Origin: Cycas panzhihuaensis
Taxonomy: Eukaryota > Cycadophyta
DNA length: 64,000 nucleotides
Direction: 5' to 3'
Assembly: GCA_023213395.1 (NCBI GenBank)
Contig: CM041465.1
Location: 165,361,741-165,425,740 of the forward strand
This document shows, piece by piece, positions 57,131 through 64,000 of this stretch. Each line of letters begins with the position of its first letter. The first letter of the stretch is position 1. Both the position numbers and the translations under genes were made by a program. Below the pieces are notes generated by a model. That model was not told where the DNA came from and made no database searches. It saw nothing but the letters and a program-made list of their open reading frames with translations.

Positions 57131-59175
57131 GGGTTTTTCCAACTACATATATTTTTAATTTTTGTTTATTGTTTTATTCATAGTGAGTGCACCTTACCAG
57201 ATTTACAAAGTCTGGTCTTTGTTTGTGCTCTCTTTTTAATTCCATTTCATTATATTTTTGCCCTGTTTTTGTCGTTTGTGTATTCGTGGCAGCAGTTTTT
57301 TAATTTTGATTTAAATATTTTTTATATAATTTAATCTGGTTATTTTTTGGGCTTAAGCACCCTTAGTCTTAGCCTCTGATCACATTTTATCCCATACGAC
57401 CTTCATCTTGCTTATTAAGAGGGGCTATGTTCTAAATTAAAAGTTACCTTCTTTCAATTTGACAAGTGAGTTCACCCTCTTGGCCTCAGAGGGGTTTATC
57501 TTCTGTGAGGTCTTGGGTTCAATCCCTACCCAATCTACTCTCAAGTTGACAATTCAAGGGAGTTATCTTAAGGATATAACATTTTTCCTTTTATTTTAAA
57601 AAAAATTTATTTTAAAACATAAGGTACCTGGCTAATTTCTTTAATATCTCTTCACTCAGGTATTGGTTTCTACCAAAACCTATCCCGTTGAGTCTAGAAT
57701 TTTTTGAGGTATAATTTAGACTAGTTATTCACCATATTTGGAGCTAATTTGATATGTTTCTAATCAATTTAAGTTAATCTTTTTAAAAAAATGCTTTCTT
57801 TTAGATTATTAACATAAAAAGTACTTATTACTATTTTCATTATAACTTTTTTGTTTCACATCAGAATTTAGATCCGTTAGTTTCGTTGGGAAGTTGACTC
57901 ATTCCTCTTCGGACTAACACCATTATTTATAAGGTTTAAAGTGTTTTTGTAGACTTTTAAAGCCATCAAAGTTGAGGTATATAATAGCTTCAAATTTATC
58001 ATTATTACATATTTTTATACATTATTTCTCAAATTTATTAACTGAAAAGTATATCAAGCAGCTTTCTAAACTATATTTTATCATTTTACATTGTTTTATA
58101 AGTTTTTTACTAGTATTTCATAATATTTTGAGCACCAGGCTCCCGTTAAGCCTTAAAAAGGGGACTACATCTTTTGTACATTAAAATTTTGACTTGCAGG
58201 AACCCGTTCTCAAAACAGTTAATTTCGATGACCAAATATTTTATTAATCTTCAAATTGATATAATCTCACCTTAATTTGACATTGTTTAGTACAACTTTA
58301 AAGTTGCTCAACTTGATCATTTAAGATATCCCAACAAGCTTGTCTTCTAAACCTTTTTTTAAGGAGTTCTTTATTTTATTTTTTATTGATCACTTATAGT
58401 ATATATTTGAGGTTTTCATTTGACTTTCATATAACTTCTTTTAAGCTGATTTGTAGCAGAAATTAATCATATCCATATCAAGCAAGTGACAAGTCAAGTG
58501 GTCCTACAACTTAAAATGGGTACAATTCATTTTTTTGAAGTTTCTTCTTCATTTTTTATCTTTCTAAAGTGAAAATATACATATGTATTTCAGATTTTCA
58601 ACATCATATATCTTCATCAAGATAAAAGGATTTCTTGCATTTGAAAAAGAGAGTCATTTTCTTATTCAAGTTTGTATTTATTTATTTAAAAAATCAAAAG
58701 CTTAAGAATTCTTTTTTCATTATCAAAAGTTTTATTTCGGATATGCATAGTTAAAAGGATCTTAGTTGCTTTACCAATTTGCTCATATATTCATTATATT
58801 TCAAAGTATATCTGAAATTATACCTTATAAGTTTGTCAATTTATTCTGAAGACATACACTTATTAAAAGTTTTTTTTCATCCATCATTGTTGAAAAGTTC
58901 ATTTACTTATTGCACTTATAAAAGTTGCACCTAGTTGGTAATATGTTTTTACTTTACAAAGGCATTTTTCACTTTCAAGGGCATTGTGATTACGTACATA
59001 TCTCTTTCAAAGAGTATATTTAAAATTATATATTATAAGTTTCTTGATTTATTAAGTTCTTTGATTCATTCTAAAGGCACATATTTTGTTGAGAAGTACA
59101 AAAAGTTCACTTGGTAAAAGCATATTCTTTTTTTATGTACTAAAGTTTTCTATACAAATTGCAGTCAATCTAAAT
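57131..59175. other. T10 untranslated leader, right part
   Basis: This is 2 kb of AT-rich sequence without a gene. A 'ccttagtcttagcctctgatcac' block near 57360 matches the G/C block in the T3 and T5 leaders. A copy of the shared leader module lies at about 57819-57905. Two frames of 60-70 codons (57972-58184, 58935-59117) are Phe/Leu/Ile-rich by composition only. Confidence 0.5.
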
Positions 59176-59769
59176 AAAATATGATTTCCTATATTTGATG
59201 GCCATGATTTTTTACAATAGTGCAAAACAATGTAAACTTACTTTATCACAAATAATCTTTGGAGTTATTTACAAGATGAATTTGATCTTAATATTAAAGA
59301 AAACATTAACAAAGATAATGAAGTCTTAACTATACTATTTTGCACTATAGATGATAATGCTTTTTCTAAAGCTTGTGAAATGACAACTTCCAAATCCATA
59401 TGAGACATCTTAGATTCTATTTATGGGGGAGAAACCCTCAATATAAATGAATTTAACTTTGATATTATTGAGCATGTGAGACAGATGCCATAGCAGCTTG
59501 ATTGTGATGGAAAGATCAAGGAAGAAAATTCAAGTCAAATGTATGATCACCTTGTTACGTGTAAAGCTGATCCTCCATTTGAGGGGGAGAAACCTTATGA
59601 TATGATAATTACACACAACACAAATATTTCAGAAGATAAAGTCAAAGTTTCAGGAGATAAAGTTAGAGTTGCAGCCATTCATCTTCATTCAAATCAAGTT
59701 ACATTTACTTGGAGATTTTTTGAACCACTCAATGTTAAAGAGACACACATTATTAAAAGGATGAGGTGA
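59176..59769 (+). pseudogene. T10 Gag-like protein
   Basis: It begins FPIFDGHDFLQ, then NNLWSYLQDEFDLN, KDNEVLTILFCTIDDNAFS, TTSKSI and ILDSIYGGETLNINEFNFD, as in T5 and T9. Three Trp or Gln positions are stops. The open piece 59539-59769 adds EKPYDMIITHNTNISEDKVK and a TFTWRFFEPLNVKETH end. The latter is shared with T9 (AFTWRSFEPN). No zinc knuckle or protease follows; the purine tract comes about 100 bp later. Confidence 0.65.
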
Positions 59770-59879
59770 TTTGATAATGATCAAGTAAAAAGATAAATAT
59801 TCAAAGTTCTTTTTAAGTTTAAGTTTCACAAGTTTAAAGCAAAGACAAAGACATTCATGATAACTATTAAGGGGGAGAA

Positions 59880-60219
59880 TGTTGGGTTTAATGTTCATCA
59901 CCCCACTCCCACCATTTACACATGTGAGTGCACACATGTAAAGGTAAGTAAGGTAAGGTTAAAGTTACTTTAGTTAAGTATTATTTTATTATATTTTAAA
60001 TTTTAGAGGTTGAGGAGGTTTTCATCCTCCCTCAAGCTATATCTTTAATGGGGTACTAAAACCTAGTGTCTTTTGATACCACTTTCTTTTGGACATTTGT
60101 AATACTCTATCTCAAAGATGGATTGAATAACAAAGATTATAGTGTTCATGTGTTTATGCTATAATGTTTTGATTATTTGATTATGCTATGCTTTGTTTCT
60201 ATCATTGTACAATTCTTCA
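59880..60219 (+). repeat. T10 3' LTR (340 bp)
   Basis: It begins TGTTGGGTTTAATG after AAGGGGGAGAA and ends ATTCTTCA. The target duplication TAGCC follows. It is 14 bp shorter than the 5' LTR because it lacks the small internal duplication. Confidence 0.92.
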
Positions 60220-60224
60220 TAGCC

Positions 60225-60990
60225 AAATGCTAATGGGAACTTGATGATGATAAAATTCGTGCAAGAATACTTCTTGTCACTGATTATTCCCTGCATAATC
60301 CTATTGATGAAGCTATACACGATACATCATGAAAAGTTCTTAAAGTTCTCAAGACTAACTTTGACACTAAATTAGACTTAGAATTTGTTCATTTAGTGCT
60401 AAAGATGAATAAATTGAAAATGTAGAAAGGACATGTAAGTGAGACAATCAATCTTCTTCATCTAATCAAGCAAGTCATTCATAAAGACTTCAAGATTCAA
60501 TGTATTACATGGGCTTTCTTGATTCAGTCATGTCTCCATATCCCAGATTACAAAAATCTATTGGGAAATCTTCCACCTAGTAACACCTTGAAGACCCTAA
60601 ACTTTGAGGCTCTTTCTAATAAATTCATCGAATTTGATAAGACCTTTGAAACAACTTTGCCACTATATTAGATCTAGTTGATATTGCTTTTGAAGTAGAA
60701 GAAGATCTTTTTTATATGAAAAATTAAGGACAATCCTCTCGTACATATGGTAATTCCCATGGAAGAGGTAGAGGTAGACAACAAGGACAACCTCCTCATG
60801 GTCAATAAGCTCATTAACTCCAACAAAAATAATCTTAAGGCCAAGGCCAAAATAATCAACCTGGACCCAGATCCAACCATCAAAGATAATCCAACTAGAC
60901 TAATACTTCTTATGGGACTGGAAATCAAATTATTGTATGCTAAAGGTGTCATAGAAAAGGACATTATGTTAAAAATTATAGAACTACCAT
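60225..60990 (+). pseudogene. T8 gag with zinc knuckle
   Basis: A Copia Gag resumes right after T10: DDDKIRARILLVTDYSLHNPIDEA, then a T-L-K-T-L-N-F-E-A-L segment. A Gly/Gln/Asn-rich tail is shifted in frame, and a zinc knuckle near 60938-60980 reads C-x-R-CHRKGHYVKNY (last Cys is Tyr, one stop inside). The type differs from T2 and T11, so T8 is another Copia lineage. The start of the gene lies before 49140 and is not clearly readable. Confidence 0.7.
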
Positions 60991-61019
60991 GAATAAACTA
61001 TAAAGTTATCAATAGTGCT

Positions 61020-62560
61020 ATGGTTTACATAATATTGATAATACTTCTTTTGAAGATACTTTTGGTGGAATGCAATTTGCTCATGTATACTTTTAAAGAA
61101 TTGGGACCACTTCAACAAATGTTGTTGATAGATCCAATAAGTATATTGAGGGTCTGTGGCTATACTTATTTACTTTTTCCTTTACCACTTAGAGTTGCAA
61201 ATAGTGCCACCTCAAATACTTCATCTTGGATCATGGATACTATTGCAACATAACATATAACTTGTCATCACTAATTCTTTCAGGATTTTGACTGTGAAGT
61301 TCATGGTATTGTATACATAGATGACAAATCATCTTAGCTAGTTGAAGGACTTGGAACTATTTGCCTAAAACTCCCAGGCCTTCTAGATTTTACCCTTGTT
61401 GATGTTTTATATATTCCTGCCATGAAACAGAACTTGCTCTCAATGTCCACCCTTGTCTCTCATGGATTTGATCTGAGTGTAGTTGTAAATAATCAAACTC
61501 TCTATGTCATTCATCCTCCTTCAAATGTTGTGGTTATGACTGGAATTCTTAATGGCAAGCCTTTCACCTAACTGACTCACCATCCTCTAAAGCTAGTTAT
61601 GTTGATTATGACTCTACTTTTACCACAACCCTGACTCCTTAAAAGTTGTCCCAAGTGGCCCTATGGCATGCTTGTATGGGCCATATCAAAATTGACCATT
61701 TAAGAGAAATACATGCCACTCTTCCTAGTATGCCTAGGCTCTCCTTTAATCCCTTCAAATGTGAAGCATGTATCATTGCCAAGTCTCAAAGATAATCCTT
61801 TTCTCATAGTCAGTGGAAATCTAGCCAACCTTTGTAGCTTGTACACTTAGATATATGCAGTCCTATGCCTATCCCTTCTCTCCAACATAAGTGGTACTAT
61901 ATTACTTTTATTGATGATTTTACCAAGAAAGTATGGGTTGATTTTCTTGTAAAGAAAGGTGAAGCTTTTTCTATATTTTACTCTTTTAAGCCCTGTGTAG
62001 AAAATAAATTTAGATTTAAGATCAAAATACTTAGAACTGATAATGGTGACGAGTACACCTCTAATGAGTTTGAATCATACCTATATCACCATGGGATTAA
62101 ACATCAGACCACTGTTATAGGTACACCCCTATAAAATAGAGTTGCTAAGTGCATGAATAGGACTATCATAAACATGGCTCGTGCTATGCTAGTATATAAG
62201 AACATCCCTGCCTATCTTTGGGCTGAGGCTATCTAGACCACTATGTATTATATCAACACTATTAGTTCCTCCAAGCTCAACCCCTCTCTATATAAAATGT
62301 GGTATGGACAAACCCCCTCTATCTCCCACTTTAAAATTTTTATTTCTACTTATTATGCTCACATTCTGGAGGAACACATAAACAAGCTCTAGGATAAAGC
62401 CCTCAAAGGCATCTTTGTTAGATACCTTATGGACAAAAAGGAGTATAAGTTTTTTCTACCTTCACAATATAAAATCATCATTATTACAGATGTTATCTTT
62501 GTAAAGACTAAATATCAATTACTTAGACTTGACTCCAAGATGCCTTCATACTGATTTAAT
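61020..62560 (+). pseudogene. T8 protease and integrase
   Basis: The protease remnant near 61225-61260 reads WIMDTIAT with the Gly of D-T-G lost. A beta-rich protease part follows (LYIPAMKQNLLSMSTL near 61410). The integrase zinc finger has WHACMGHIKIDHL near 61665 and CEACIIAKSQ near 61765. The core, 61865-62134, has YYITFIDDFTKKVWV and RTDNGDEYTSNEF. The third catalytic block is degraded (AKCMNRT near 62145, Glu lost). Stops lie between the pieces. Confidence 0.8.
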
Positions 62561-62699
62561 AATATTGTTGAATTTGATATCTAGATTCTAAAATTTAGAG
62601 GAGGAGATAATTAGGAATTATTCAAAATCTTAGAATCTGACAATAGTGCCCTGAAGGATACAAGCTGTGACTCCCATCCAATGTGTGTATATCTAATAC

Positions 62700-64000
62700 C
62701 ATCATTTGAGAATAACTAAGTTGATAAAGGCAAATCCATAGTAGAAGAATTACCTTCTCCAACATCAGTGGTTGGCCCATCTTCTCCAGTATTGTCAACT
62801 TCCTCCATGCTAAACATTTCATATGATCCTTTTTTAGGATCAAAATGAAGACCAAGAGGCTATGGAAATAAAAACCTAATTTATAACTCAAGGTTTTTGT
62901 GAAACCTACTAACTACACAAGGACATACGACCAGATGAGGTAGGCAAAACTAGCACTAGACGTGCCCATAGAGCAAGGATGCATGAATTACTTTCCATTG
63001 AGCTTGAATTGGTAGAACTGCATCTTGCTCTTAATGAAGAGCTTCTAATATACCAAGAAGTTATAATGCATATAGCTTGGAGAAATTCCATAAATGAAGA
63101 GTACCAATCTCTTATCAAGAATGGTACATGGAAGCTTATTGATCTATTACTTAGAAGAAAGGTAGTTCAAAACAAATGGGTGTTCAAATATAAGTACAGA
63201 TCAAATGACACCTTAGAAAAACACAAGGCAAGGTTGATAACAAAAGGATTCATGCAAAGGAAAGGCATCAACTACATTAAAATCTTTACTCCTATAATAA
63301 AGTGGCCTACAATCAGAACTCTTATAATCTTAGCTACTCAACAGGGTTAGAAAATACACCAACTTGATGTTAAGACTACATTTCTCAATGAGGACCTTAA
63401 AGAAGAAATTTACATGGCTAAGCCAGAAGGATACAAGATTGTCAGTTAGGAGCATAAGGTTTGTAGGGTCAAAAAGTCCTTATACAACCTAAAACAAGCG
63501 CTCGTGCTTAGTTTACTAAATTATCTAAAAGAATGAGGCAACTTGGAAATGAGGTTTGTGACTATCAAGATATTGATGCAATAATATTCATCAAGTGCCA
63601 AAATGATAAAGTCACCTACCTCTTAATCTTTGTGGATGATATGCTAATAATAGGGAATAGTGAATAGGTAATCAACCAGCTGAAGATGGTCCTTGTTAAA
63701 ACTTTTGAATTGTCTAACGTTGAGTTGATAAAATATTACTTAGGAATTAAATTAAGTCAAAAGAATGGCAACATCTTTCTCTCCTAAGAAAATAATATCA
63801 ATGATCTTCTGACAAAGTTTCAATTGGAAGGTGCTCGACCAATGGTGATACCTATAGAACCTAATGTTACACTCTAAACTAATGGTAATACTAGGAAGGC
63901 AAATGTAATACTCTATAGGTAACTTGTAGGTAGTCTTATGTATACTACCAACATAAGGCTAGATATTACACACTCGTTTAGCACTTTTACGAGTGTTGAG
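62700..64000 (+). pseudogene. T8 reverse transcriptase and start of RNase H (cut by window edge)
   Basis: The open piece 62979-63350 has AWRNSINEEYQSLIKNGTWKL, KWVFKYKYRS, KARLITKGFMQRKG and a TPIIKWPTIRTL block. After a stop come QLDVKTTFLNEDLKEEIYM and an LKQA block with a shift near 63500. FVDDMLIIGN follows at about 63628-63657 (catalytic pair intact), then VELIKYYLGIKLSQ. The frame still reads SLMYTTNIRLDITHS at the right edge. The rest of RNase H and the 3' LTR lie outside. Confidence 0.82.

Larger units (their letters stand above)
49146..60219 (+). mobile_element. T10: gag-only LTR element in T8, host of T11
   Basis: The LTRs lie at 49146-49499 (354 bp) and 59880-60219 (340 bp). The target duplication TAGCC is exact (49141-49145 and 60220-60224). 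Without T11 the internal region is about 5.2 kb, longer than in T5 and T9 (about 3.2 kb). It holds a fourfold PBS array, a long AT repeat, an extra segment not seen in its relatives, and one Gag-like frame before the purine tract AAGGGGGAGAA. Confidence 0.92.
42754..64000 (+). mobile_element. T8: Copia element, host of T9 and T10, running off the window
   Basis: The 5' LTR at 42754-43065 is followed by the PBS TGGTATCAGAGC (from 43068). The leader is split by T9, and the region at the start of gag is split by T10. Gag and pol resume at 60225 and reach the right edge inside reverse transcriptase/RNase H. The left and right halves are linked by the exact target duplications of T9 (TTGTT) and T10 (TAGCC), but no 3' LTR is available to prove identity of the 5' LTR. 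The coding region has many stops. Confidence 0.75.

Noticed and set aside
1-64000. CRISPR arrays, tRNA genes, rRNA genes, bacterial operons
   Set aside because: No regularly spaced identical repeats, no cloverleaf-like tRNA sequence and no rRNA core sequence were seen. The PBS motifs are complements of the tRNA-Met 3' end only, not tRNA genes.

Overview
This is a stretch of a large, AT-rich plant nuclear genome made almost entirely of LTR retrotransposons. No intact host gene, tRNA, rRNA or CRISPR array is visible. Evidence for a plant: every readable primer-binding site (PBS) matches plant initiator tRNA-Met (TGGTATCAGAGC or close variants), Ty1/Copia and Ty3/Gypsy chromovirus polyproteins are present, and a plant-mobile-domain protein remnant lies at the left end. 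The many old, stop-ridden but structurally complete elements fit a genome that removes repeats slowly, such as a gymnosperm. That placement is inference; the sequence does not identify the species.

Layout. 1-5.9 kb: a decayed plant-mobile-domain gene on the minus strand, a decayed stand-alone-type RNase H on the plus strand, and pyrimidine-rich sequence without genes. 5.95-7.47 kb: T1, a 5'-truncated Copia with its 3' LTR. 7.5-10.6 kb: degenerate, unassigned sequence. From 10.6 kb to the right edge there is a single nest. T2 (Copia) begins at 10616. T3 (Copia) sits in the T2 leader and carries T4 (Copia) inside its gag. T5 (gag-only element) splits the T2 gag and carries T6 (minus-strand Gypsy chromovirus) in its own leader. 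T7 interrupts the 3' LTR of T2. T8 (Copia, running off the window) lies in the T7 leader. T9 (gag-only, minus strand) and T10 (gag-only) lie in T8, and T11 (very young Copia) lies in T10. Exact 5-bp target duplications were read for T3 (TTATA), T4 (TCCCC), T5 (GGTTA), T9 (TTGTT), T10 (TAGCC) and T11 (CTCTC), so these insertions rest on direct sequence evidence.

How the parts relate. T2, T3, T4, T8 and T11 carry the Copia order gag-protease-integrase-reverse transcriptase-RNase H. T6 carries the Gypsy order, with integrase last and a decayed chromodomain after it. T5, T9 and T10 form a non-autonomous family: LTRs of about 318-354 bp, long non-coding leaders, one short Gag-like ORF next to the polypurine tract, no pol, and tandemly repeated PBS copies. 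They would need proteins from an autonomous Copia to move. T11 is the only recent insertion: its two 222-bp LTRs differ at one base. Its coding region nevertheless has many one- or two-base shifts, several of them at CpG, which may be sequencing error rather than decay.

The most unusual material is the gag-only family, its PBS arrays, and a non-coding leader module of about 85-95 bp that recurs in T3, T5, T7, T9 (three copies) and T10. All coordinates and motifs were read by eye; domain boundaries inside decayed elements are approximate.
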